Shown piece by piece: positions 1 through 11,200 of a stretch of 64,000 nt of DNA. The notes under the pieces were generated by a model. That model saw nothing but the letters and a program-made list of their open reading frames with translations, was not told the origin of the DNA and searched no databases. Each line of letters begins with the position of its first letter. The first letter of the stretch is position 1. Made by a program: the position numbers and the translations under genes. The DNA is from Pyrrhoderma lamaoense (taxonomy: Eukaryota > Basidiomycota > Agaricomycetes > Hymenochaetales > Hymenochaetaceae): positions 434,001-498,000 of the forward strand of contig NBAZ01000001.1 in the NCBI GenBank assembly GCA_002794735.1, written 5' to 3'.

Positions 1-936
1 GAGAAGATATGTACTACACTCCTTAAGATAGCATACAAAACACAGTAAACAGACTGCAGATTGACTGGTGTATACTACGGCTGGGTATACGAAGGTGTCC
101 TAGAGATGATAAGCAACATATATACTTGGATATTCTCTTTCTTTAATTTGAGGAATCACTCGCTAATGTTATATCCAAACGTAGTAAATAGAACTAATCC
201 AAATTCCTCGATTCAAGAGCTCATATAGATGATAGCAAATATCTTCTCACTGTCAATGATCTAAATAGTACAATTTCTTAGGTTCTTGGTGTACAGAGAG
301 TGAGAAATGGAAAAGGGATCTCTGAGTCTCTCCCTGCGTCTCGTCATAACAGTAAACAAGGGCAAATAAACATAGAAGGTTTGAAGAAGATATAAATGAT
401 TAATTATACAACTTAAGAACACTGTGTAAAATGCACATATCTGACTGAGAGTCCGGTATTATATACTGAAAAGGAAGGGCCAAGCACGCACTCACACTGT
501 TGTTACAATTACAGACCTTCAAATGTGCAGGACTAGTATGGCCTTGATTTATGTTTCTTGTACAAGTAACCGCACTATGGAGCAGCTAGCTACTTGATGG
601 CTAGTAGCGAGTATGTACTTCTATGAAGACTTAGTCACTATAGACTTAAAACAGGTCACTATCATATACGATATATAAAATTGATGAAATCACCACGTGT
701 ATGATACTGTTACGCTGATGTTAAATATAGAATTGATTCGATTTTTTAGTCCAGTTTTACCGGTGATATCCACAAGCAGCTTTATACCCCGAGGCTGCCT
801 GAGAGTGATGGCCTTCAGCTCTTCGAGTCGTCCGAGTCGTCACTAGTATTTCCTCACTTCAAGTTTCCTCTTCTATCTAGCTCCTCCGGATCGACTGGTA
901 AACTGGTATTTTCATAACCTCTAGTACACTCACTTG
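1..936 (+). promoter_or_regulatory. 5' flank of NLR copy A, shared with the other copies
   Basis: No convincing gene is seen here. From about 80 onwards the sequence can be followed, with divergence, in the spacers upstream of NLR copies B (7,474-8,290), C (20,728-21,540, reversed) and D (27,236-27,900, reversed), and in an orphan copy at 14,881-15,311. The best conserved part lies 150-300 bases before the first ATG: a TATA-like run (gatatataaaa, about 670-680), then the palindrome CACGTG at 694-699, then a block ending near 900. The segment at about 80-190 begins ctgggtatac and resembles the small inverted-repeat element at 38,315. The promoter role is inferred from position and conservation. 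Confidence 0.55.
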
Positions 937-3900
937 ATGCCTACCAACAAGTACTTCACTCTGAAAGGTACAGCTGGCTTCTATACCATTATCCATATCC
1001 GTCAACATTGACCTATGTCTAGTATCGAATGCTAAGGTCACGGATCTTTGGAACGAATGTCTATCAACTAGACGGTCTAAGGAGATCTTCAAGAAAGAGT
1101 CGGATTTCCTTACAGAGATCTCGATCAATAGTGCTATTCAACAGATTGGGAAAGCTAAGAAAGCGACCTCTGTATCGGAAGTTGAGTGGAATGGTCATTT
1201 CCCTATGTGAGTTTTGAACCTTCGACCGCTCAGACTACGCCAAGTTCTCATTCATTGAACAAGATTATGTTCAAGTGTATCGTCACAGTTATCCATCAAA
1301 ATCAAGGTTAATGATTACTGTATTGGCTGTGTGGAGTTATCTCTAGATGAACTGCAACGTCGTGGTAAAGACAAAGGTGCGGTTTTATTTACATTTTTCA
1401 GTAAAATGGCATTGTTACTAACTGTAACATAACAGAAACTATCATTCACCCCGAGAATAAGCCCAAGTCAGATGTGACAGGATCGATCTCCCTTCAATTA
1501 GAAGAGTCTGATGCAGAAGAAGTCGCTAGACTTGCGATTGATAATCTTGCCCAGTTGCTACGTGCAAAAGATCTAGAAAAAGCAAACACTTTCATCGAGC
1601 ATTTCGAATCGGTCCTTCCCGATGTCGATGGGTTAGTGGAAGTGATAGATCAGCTGGCCAATGTATGTTAGACACCCTAATTATATTATTGACTAGTTAA
1701 TTCACTTCAAAAAGTTAAATTCTTATCTAGAAGTGGTTGTAAAGATTCTGACAATACCGTACAAGGTGTGTCTACCTCAGCTGTTTCCGATCTGCTATTA
1801 TGAATGATCGAACTGGCAGGGTATCTCAAAGCAGATGCGATTCGATAAGGAGATTAAAGATTTGAAACTATTCTTTGAGAAAGCACTTAAGACAATCAGA
1901 GAACTAAAAACAATTCGTGATCCAATCGATCATCTTACTGCAAATAAGACTCGATTCCTAGACTTTATCACCCAGTGCAGTATCTTTATCCAGGGATATG
2001 TGCAACACACATTCCTTGGTACGAGCTACTATAAAACCAAAGCTGTATATGTTCTTAACTACATTTACAGGGCGTCTTGTTCAATGGAAGGAAAAGGGAG
2101 ATATAGAGGGATTCAAGAGGAATTTAGAGGATCTAGTGAAGGATATGGGGCAAGCCATCGAAATTCAAACATCTGTAGATGCAAATACCACGCGGAAACT
2201 CGTCACTGATATGCATGGAAGAATGGACAAGGATGATAGAACGAAGTTACTTGAAGGTAGGATGATGATACTTAGAAACACACATATGTAGCTAACAATC
2301 TTCCAGAGTTGAAGAGCAAGCTCCAGCCTTTGGAGGTGACTGGTCTAGAGGCAAATCGATCAAGGTGTCTGGTCAATACCCGTGTCGATGAATTGCAAAT
2401 AATCCAATCCTGGGTTGAAGATCTAAGCCAGCCTAACCTGTTCTTGCTTACGGGATTGGCAGGGACGGGGAAGAGTACGATAGCGAGGACGATAGCGCAG
2501 ATATTTGAAGAGAAGGGGCAACTCGGAGCATACATATTCTTCGTCAGAGGAAAATCAGACCCAAGTACCGCATCAAACACTATTCTCAACACTGTGATAC
2601 AGACAATTGCATACAATCTGGCTTGTATCAGTCCGATTATAGCAAATTCTATCAAGGAGTATCTCAGTAAAAACCAGGGACCACGATTCCCTTCTGTTGA
2701 TATATTATACAGAAATCTTCTACATGAACCACTTCAGATTGCAGTAGGAGAGGATATACGATACCCAATCTTGATTGTCCTTGACGCCCTCGATGAGTGT
2801 GGGACTTCCGAAGCACAGAGGCAGATATCTGTCTTCCTCAAAGAGAAGATTAGTACATTGCCATCTTGTTTCCGCTTTCTTGTTACAAGCAGACCTGAAG
2901 GAGGTATTGCTTCCCTACTATCTTCACCAGTCCCCCATTTACACAAGGAACTACTTTGCAACAAGGATGATGTACTTGCATTCATTAAGCACGAAATGAA
3001 TTCGCTGAGAGAAGACAAGAGAATTATTGTGCCACATGACTGGCCCTGGGATGAGAGTATGCAGTGCCTAGGAGATGCTGCTGATGGCTTGTTCATATGG
3101 GCAGCAACGGCCGTCAGATTCGTTGCACAGAAGAGAGGGCGTGTATTTGAACATCTAAAGGAGCTATTAATAGACATGACGAAGCTAAGTGTTAGTCTGT
3201 ACTATCTATACGATACGGTACTTGAAAACTCGATCGATTGGGATGATGTAGTAACGAAGGATCGGTTTACAAGCATTTTTGCACTCATCCTGTTTGGAAA
3301 AGAAACATTCGCAGACGATGTGGTAGATGAAATTCTTGGACTGGAGAGAGGGGCAACGGAAGACATACTGAATCATCTCCAGTCCTTGGTCATGTATAAG
3401 CCTGGTGAACCAATCCGGATCCATCACACCTCTCTATATGACTACCTCACATCACAGGAATGTGTAGGAAGGAAATGGTACATTAATCCTGACATAGCCA
3501 AGGAAAGAACCACGTCGCACTGCTTTGAGGTGATGAAGCGTGAGCTGAGATTCAACATATGTAATCTGGAGACATCATTCGAACGGAATAGAGACGTAAA
3601 AGACCTTGAGGATCGTATAAGGGCCAATGTCTCCTCTTCGCTACTGTATTCCTGTCGCCATTGGGCTTCACATCTACGAGACTCTCCGTATTCCGACAGA
3701 CTAAAAATCCAATTGGAAGCCTTTGTTCTTACCCGATTACTATTTTGGATCGAAGTCCTCAGTCTAACTGGGACGCTGTATGCATGTGGACTATCAGCTC
3801 TAGCGAATGCACTCGAATGGCCGGAGGTAGGTTACTTAACATTGATCGATATTTGTGACTTACGTCGGTGTAGTTAAACCACCCTCAACTAAAGGGATTC

Positions 3901-6243
3901 CTGACCGATGCCCGGAATCAAATCAACACATTTATGTATCCGATGTCCCAGAGCGTTCCACATATCTATATGTCATTTCTTCCCATGATAAAGCAGACTT
4001 CCATCGTCGCTATGCATTACTTGAAACAATCGCCTTCTTCTTCCCGCGTAGAATATATTGGAGAGAGGATGCAAACAGCGTATATATTAAGTATTGACGT
4101 TAGAAGTCCCGTGTATTCTACTTGTTATTCCCGAGACGGGTCGCGCATTGCATCAGGATCTAAGGACGGTGTTTGTGTATGGGATGCAAAAAGTGGTATT
4201 CTTCTCCTTGGCCCACTCCAAAATGAAGGAGCTACCGTGTATAGTGTTGCATTCACTGTGAATGGAGAACGCGTCGTGTCGGGAGATGGCAATGGCAAGA
4301 TCACAGTATGGAATGCGAACAACGGCGAAATTGTTCAAAACCGATTCGTGGGTCATTCAAAGTCTGTCAATTCTATCGTGATCTCCCCTTGCGGTAGATA
4401 TATAGCATCTGGATCTTCTGACAACACCGTTCGATTATGGTATTCTGATAGTGGTACGCCAGTTAGAGACCCAAAGGAAGGGCATTCTGCTAGATTACAT
4501 ATTGCTAGATGGCCTATTGCCAGAGATCCTATTACAGAGTCGTTTGTAATGTTCTCCCCCGATGGGCGATATCTTGCGTCTTTTTCTCTTTGTGGGGACA
4601 TCATTATTTGGGGTCTAGAAGATAGAAGAATGGTATCCCGCATGTCTAATAGAAGCGGCATTTTTTGTGTCGACTTTTCTATAGACAGCAGGAATATCGT
4701 TACGGGCTCCTCGGGTGAATTGAGTATTTGGGAAGTATCCACTGGCAAAGTGTTACGCACGTTAAAGGAAGAGTGTATGTATTCTATATCATCGGTTGCG
4801 TATTTTCACAACGGTAAGCACATTCTGTCGGGAAGTAACGATGGGACAGTGCGAGTGTGGGATGCGGAAGACAGTGATGCACCTCCGAAGCGATACAAAG
4901 GCCATACCGAGCGTGTCGAATCTGTCTCGTTTTCGCCTGATGGAATGACCTTTGCCTCTGGATCTATGGATGGTACAATTAGAGTATGGGATGTAGCAAG
5001 AGCAGAGGAAAAAGAAGAGGTAAGTGTTGAAGGTCACTCGGCTGAAATATATGCAGTTGCGTGCTCACGAGATGGAGCGTACATCGTTTCCGGTTCCTCT
5101 GACAGGACAGTGTGTTTATGGAGGGTTGGAAGTGGTGAACTCATTAAAATATTGAAAGGTCACTCGGAGAGTGTCAGTTGCGTTGCCTTTTCATCCGATA
5201 ACATTCACTTTGCTTCGGGTTCTCTCGATTACACAGTGAGGGTCTGGAGTATCAATGGTGAACTCGTCAATTGTCTCTGGCACATTGATCGGGTAACTTC
5301 AGTCACATTTTCACCCGATGGACTATGTCTTGCTTCCGCCTCAGGCAACGAAATCCGAGTGTGGAATATCAAAAGCGGAGAATTGGCCGGCCCTGAACTC
5401 AAAAATAGTGTTTTGGTTACGTCAGTAGCTTATTCCCCAGATGGCAAGAAGATCGTTGCCGGATCGGATGACAGAACTATCCGTATTTGGAATGCATCGA
5501 GTGGCGAATTATTTGGCACGCTACAAGGTCACACACATTGGGTCAACTCCGTACAATACTCACACGATGGATCACGTATCGTCTCTGGATCTCTTAATGA
5601 AATAATAATCTGGGATTCTGAATCTGGCCAAAGAGTCGGCCGAACAATCAAGGAGGGCGCTTGGAGTGTCTGCTTCTCTACCGACGGGAAGTGGGTTGCT
5701 TCTGTCTCTTCTCACACTATTTATCTATGGAATGCGACATCCGGCCGTATTTTCTTCCAAGCACGGTTTGAAGCAGGTGTCACTTCTGTCATCTTCCTCC
5801 CTACGTCTGATAGTAAAATCGTTAAACTCACTTCAGTATCCCAATATGGAGATATTCAAATTTGGAATGCAGACGTTGAATCTGATGAAAGAACGTGGAA
5901 GATGAACGACGATGGATGGTTAACTGGGAACAGCAACAGCCTACTCATATGGATCCCTAAAGACCTCCGCCAATCTCTGATGTTTGGGCCATGCATATGC
6001 ACCTTGAATACAAACTTCTCAACGAGAATAAGTCTCTCGGACTATCAGGGTGAACAATGGGCAGAATGCTTTTCTCCCTTCACCGAAGATCAAATTTTTG
6101 CATCGATATCTCCACCACTATCTAAAATCGTAATATCGTATATCCTCAACTCCGTGTCTCACATTCGATCTAAAAACATTTGTCTGTACCTTATGATATC
6201 TGTTGCTTGCCTTTCTTTCTCCTACTTTCTTCGTTGCTTTTGA
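937..6243 (+). CDS. NLR-like receptor copy A (C2-like / NACHT / WD40), intact
   Basis: This is a STAND-class ATPase receptor, the fungal counterpart of NOD-like receptors used in non-self recognition and programmed cell death. I place nine exons: 937-967, 1023-1206, 1264-1376, 1436-1662, 1715-1765, 1820-2018, 2071-2256, 2307-3826, 3874-6243. All introns are GT-AG, 47-59 nt, with phases matching, giving 1626 residues. Residues 1-145 look like a C2 domain (alternating strands, last strand TGSISLQLEE). Residues 150-345 are helical and charged. NACHT follows: P-loop GLAGTGKST (about 380-388), Walker B LIVLDALDE (about 486-494), then LVTSRPEGG. About 14 WD40 repeats span about 910-1470, ending in the DGWLTG...LLIWIP block common in agaricomycete WD40 receptors. 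The last 22 residues are hydrophobic. The ATG follows the conserved 5' flank and is kept in all four copies. Ligand and output are unknown. Confidence 0.9.
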
Positions 6244-6828
6244 TCATCAGTCCATCTTTATTTGTATTAACCTCAACATATCTATCATGACATATGGTAA
6301 CAGTGTTATCACGAAACTCATCTACGTTTTCTATCAAAACTAATCTAGTTGTAGAGTCGTATTGACTATTCACTTGATAAAAATACTTATTTCAGGTTAC
6401 GAACCAAGTGGTAGGAGAACATACATCTCTTATCTATCTCCTATGAGTACATCCTATAGTCATCTTCTGTGAGAAATAGAGATCACGGCACAGTTAGAAA
6501 GTTACTTTTGGCTATTATGATAGTTATCTTTGATAGACGATAGCAAGGAATCAGATTGATCGTATTTCAAGATCACTCTTAACTCGTGGAGCCAGTTACA
6601 AGTATGTTAGTATCAATACACCTCTGGTCTCTCAAGTCCAGTAGAAGGCGGAGTTGTATTATGGTACCTAGTTTAGTATATAAAGTACAGTATACATACC
6701 ACTGAATGACATGTATATACTATAAATGAGTATATGAAAGAGTGCCAGAAACCATAAGCAACATGCGCCTTTAAGGTATTTTCTCGCTTACATTGAAGAA
6801 TCAAGCTATTGTATCTATATCCAGCCGT
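6244..6828. other. 3' flank of NLR copy A, homologous to flanks of B, C and D
   Basis: No gene is seen. The first 30 bases after the stop (tcatcagtccatc...) recur after copy B at 13,581 and, reversed, next to copy D at about 21,960. A later block (tctatcatg...atctagttgtagagtcg) recurs after B (about 13,690-13,770) and next to C (about 15,311-15,390). The end of this stretch (ggtattttctcgcttacattg, about 6,777-6,796) belongs to the small inverted-repeat element family also present at 38,315. The solo LTR at 6,829 is inserted at the distal edge of that element. Confidence 0.6.
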
Positions 6829-7473
6829 TGTGGACCGACTAAGTAATTAGCCAGTCATAGTGCATATGTAATGCACTTTCTAACTCGCCCAGAGAGTCCA
6901 TTATTACTATAATTCCTTACTCTCGGCCGTGTTTCCAGCCCATTTCTCGTACTATTTAGCTTCAACTCTTATCCTTACTTGAGGATAGGAGTTTTTTATA
7001 TGCCCCACTCGTTTCTGATAGCCTAAACCTTTCGTCTAGTGGCATATAGCCACCTGGAAACCATACTTTCCTTACTATCTACCTTTTGTATCGAATTTTG
7101 GTATATAAGCCTCCAGACCTGAGGCTGTAGTCAATCAATTGGCTTCCAATCAATCAACCCCCAGTTTACCGCAAGTCATCCGGGTGGGCAGAAAATATAC
7201 TCTTTTATCTCAAGCTATACTTTCGGTCAAGGTTCTATTCTATACATATCTATTCAATCTACTGTTCTGAAGAGTCTCACTTTGCCTGGAGGTCTCTATC
7301 TTTCTCTAGGCTTCGGCCGAGTTTTGGTTTTTCGCCTGAAGGTGAGTTTCTCACTTTTTAGGCCCCGAAATCGAGCCAGAGCATTGTTTATGGTGTAGGC
7401 AGACTCTAAACCCCAAGCCCTCACCACTTAATACATCTAAAAGGTCCTGCCCTGACCTAAAGCTAAGTTTTCA
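6829..7473 (+). mobile_element. Solo LTR 1 with 4-bp target-site duplication
   Basis: A 645-bp element starting TGTGGACC and ending AGTTTTCA (canonical TG...CA), flanked by direct repeats CCGT at 6,825-6,828 and 7,474-7,477. It aligns over nearly its whole length with the element at 14,143-14,876 but lacks about 100 bp of its middle. A TATA box (tatataag, about 7,102) lies in a position suiting LTR transcription. No gag, protease, reverse transcriptase or integrase reading frame is adjacent, so it is a solo LTR left by recombination. The paralogous spacer after copy B shows the empty site (cagctatagtaaacag against the LTR-split cagCCGT...CCGTagtaagcag), which confirms both boundaries. Confidence 0.85.
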
Positions 7474-8290
7474 CCGTAGTAAGCAGAAATAGATGAAAGT
7501 TCCATGAGTCAAGAGCTTACATAGATATTATCAACTAGCTCACTATTGCCTATTGAATCTTGATAAGCAGTACGATATTCAAAGCTCGTAGTATACTAAA
7601 GATGAAGAATGAAATTTGGCTATGTCTTTACTTCTCATGGTAACAGTAAACAAAGACAAACATCCAAAAAGCTATAAAGAACAGATGAACAAGATTTTAT
7701 ACGATTTAGGTGCTCGTTTAAAGCGTATATACCTTATGCATATTCATCCAAGCATCTGAGAATGACCATGACGTTATGAAATGCTCTCTCTTTATAAAGA
7801 AAATATCAGCAGTAACTCATATTATTGTTTCTGAAAACTCACAAGACCATACTACCCTTTCTGAGTCCGATACATGATACATGTGCACGATTATTGTAGT
7901 ATTTACTATTACTCTTTGTACATGCACACCCAATCACCAAGAAATGCGCTACTCAGCTACTTGTGGCCATTAGCGAGTATGTACTTCTCTAACTACTTAG
8001 TCGCTATAGAGTTTATTCAGGTCATTATCATATTTGATATATAAAATCGATGAAATCACCACGTGCTTGATATTGTTACGCTGATATCAAATATAGAATT
8101 GATTGCTTTGAGTCCAGTTCTACTGGTGACACCCACATGCAGCCTTATACCTCGAGGCATCCTGAGAGCAATGATCCATAGTTCTTCCGTCGTCCGAGTT
8201 ATAACTAGTACCTCTTCACTTCAGGTTTCCTCTTTCTCTTCAGCTTCTCTGGCACTCTGGTATTCTCACAACCTCTAGCGTTGCTACTTG
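7474..8290 (+). promoter_or_regulatory. 5' flank of NLR copy B
   Basis: No gene is seen. The sequence matches the flank upstream of copy A and the reversed flanks of C and D. It carries the same conserved order: a TATA-like gatatataaaa at about 8,035, CACGTG at 8,060-8,065, and a block ending just before the ATG at 8,291. CACGTG lies 231 bases before the ATG here and 243 bases before it in copy A. Confidence 0.5.
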
Positions 8291-11200
8291 ATGCCTACCA
8301 ACAAGTACTTCACTCTGAAAGGTATAGCTGACTTCTATATCATTACCCATATTAACTCTTCTGTTAACACTGACCTATGTCTAGTATCGAATGCTAAGGT
8401 CACGGATCTTTGGAACGAATGTCTATCAACTAGACGGTCTAAGGAGATCTTCAAGAAAGAGTCGGATTTCCTTACAGAGGTTTCGATCAATAATGAGACT
8501 CAACAGACCGGGCAAACTAGGAAGGCGACAGCTGTGTCAGAGGTTGAGTGGAATGGTCATTTCCCTATGTGAGCTTTGAACCTTCGACCGCTCAGACTAC
8601 GCCAAGTTCTCATTCATTGAACAAGATTATGTTCAAGTGTATCGTCACAGTTATCCATCAAAATCAAGGTTGATGATTACTGTATTGGCTTTGTGGAGTT
8701 ATCTCTAGATGAACTGCAACGTCGTGGTAAAGACAAAGGTGCAGTTTTATTTACATTTTTCAGTAAAATGGCATTGTTACTAACTGTAACATAACAGAAA
8801 CTATCATTCACCCGAGAATAAACCGAAGTCAGATGTGACAGGATCGATCTCCCTTCATCTCGAAGAGTCAAATGCAGAAGAAGTCGCCAGACTTGCGATT
8901 GAAAATCTCGCCAAGGTTCTTCGTGAAAAAGATCTAGAAAAAGCAAACACTTTTCTCGAGCGCTTCGAAGAGGTCCTCCCTTATTTTGATGGGGTAGTGG
9001 AAGTGATAGATCAGTTAGCTAATGTATGTTGATTTGATTGATAATATCGTTGATTCGTTAATTCTTTTCCAAAAGCTACACTCTTATCTTGAAGCAGTCG
9101 TAAAGGTGCTAACAATACCGTACAAAGTATGTCCGTTCACGACCGTCTCTAATCTGTTCTGCTATACAAACAAACCGACAGGGTACCGCAAAGCAAATAA
9201 AATTTGATAAGGAGATAACGAATTTGAGACTCTCCTTCGAGAAAGTACTCAGGACAATTAGAGAACTAGAAGAAATTCGTGATCCGATCGATTATCTTAC
9301 TGCAAATAAAATTCGATTCTTAGACTTTATCACACAGTGCAGCATCTTCACCCAGGGATATGTACAACACACATTCCTTGGTACGAAAATTTAAACAGCG
9401 AAACCAAAAAACGATCTGAACTACACTTACAGAGCGTCTTATCCAATGGAAGGAAAAGGGAGAAATAGAGGAATTCAAAAGGAATCTAGAAGAACTAGTG
9501 AAGGATATGGGGCAAGCCATCGGTATTCAAACATCTGTAGATGCGAATACCACACGGGAAATTGTCACTTATATGCGTGGAAGAATGGACAAGGGTGACA
9601 GAGCAAAACTGCTCGAAGGTGGGTTAAAACTTGATAGCACACGAATTATTATTGACAACTTTCAACTTTCAGAGTTGAAGAACAGGCTCCAACCCATACC
9701 CGTGACTGATTTAGAGGCCAATCAAGCAAGGTGCCTAGATGGTACAAGAGTCGATGAGCTGGCCGAAATCAGTCATTGGGCTAACAAAAGCCGGATAGAC
9801 TCATCACCGCATACCGATCAGCCGAACCTGTTCTTGCTTACGGGTGCTGCGGGGACTGGAAAGAGCACTATCGCGAGAACGATTGCTCAAGAATTCAATG
9901 AAGAAAACCGGCTTGGGGCGTACATCTTTTTCATCAGGGGAAAATCAGATTCTAGCAATACAACGACTACTATAGTCAACAATGTGATACGGACAATAGC
10001 ATATCGTTTAGCTTGTCACAATCTATCCATAGCAGAGTCTATTCATGAGTATCTAGCAGAAGACCAAGTATCGAATTTCCCTTCTATGGAGACGCTATTC
10101 GACAACCTCTTGTATGTCCCGCTCCATGCAGTGAAGGCACAGATACAGAGACCGATCCTGATTGTTCTTGATGCCCTCGATGAGTGTGGGACTTCTGATG
10201 CACAGAGGCAGATCTCTGTCTTCCTCAAAGAGAAGATTCGTACATTGCCATCTTGTTTCCGCTTTCTCGTTACAAGCAGACCTGAAGGAGGTATTTCTCC
10301 CCTCATATCTTCACCAGTTCCCCATTTACACAGGGAACTACAACATAACAAGGGTGACGTGCTTGCATTCATTAAGCACGAGATGAATGCGCTGAGGGAA
10401 GATAGGAGAATTATCGTGCCACTTGACTGGCCCTGGGATGAGAATATGAAGTGCCTAGGAGATGCTGCTGATGGCTTGTTCATATGGGCAGCAACGGCCG
10501 TCAGATTCATTGCACAGAAGAGAGGACGTGTATTTGAACATCTAAAGGAGCTATTAAAGGACATGACGAAGCTAAGTGATAGTCTGCATTATCTATACGA
10601 TACGGTACTTGAGAACTCGCTCGATTGGAATGACGTAGTGGCGAAAGATCGATTTGAGAACATATTTGCGCTGATCCTGTTTGGAAAAGAAACATTCATG
10701 GACAGCGCCATTGACGAGATACTCGAACTGGAGAGAGGAGCAACAGAAGATATACTGAATCATCTCCAGTCCTTGGTCATGTATAAGCCAGGTGAACCAA
10801 TACGAATCCATCATACATCCCTATATGACTACCTCACGTCACACGAGTGCGTAGGAAGGAGATGGTACATTAATCCTGACGGAGCCAAGGAAAAAATCAC
10901 ATCGTATTGCTTTGAAGTGATGAAACGCGAGCTGAGATTCAACATATGTAATCTGGAGACGTCATTTGAACGCAATTCAGACGTACAAGACCTTGAGGAT
11001 CGTATAAGGGCCAATGTCCCCTCTTCGCTACTGTATTCCTGTCGCCATTGGGCTTCACATCTACGGGTCGTTTCATATTCGGACAAACTCTCGTATCAGC
11101 TAGAATCCTTTGCTCTCACCCGATTGCTATTTTGGATCGAAGTCCTCAGTCTGACCGGTACACTATATGCACGCGGACTGTTAGCACTAGCGAGTGCACT

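Noticed and set aside
2734..3177. Long - strand open frame inside the NACHT exon of copy A
   Set aside because: Equivalent antisense frames occur in B, C and D at the same place, reflecting codon use of the NACHT exon and not a gene.
6829..7473. Full-length LTR retrotransposon
   Set aside because: No reverse transcriptase, integrase, protease or gag motif lies between or beside the LTRs, and each LTR has its own target duplication.
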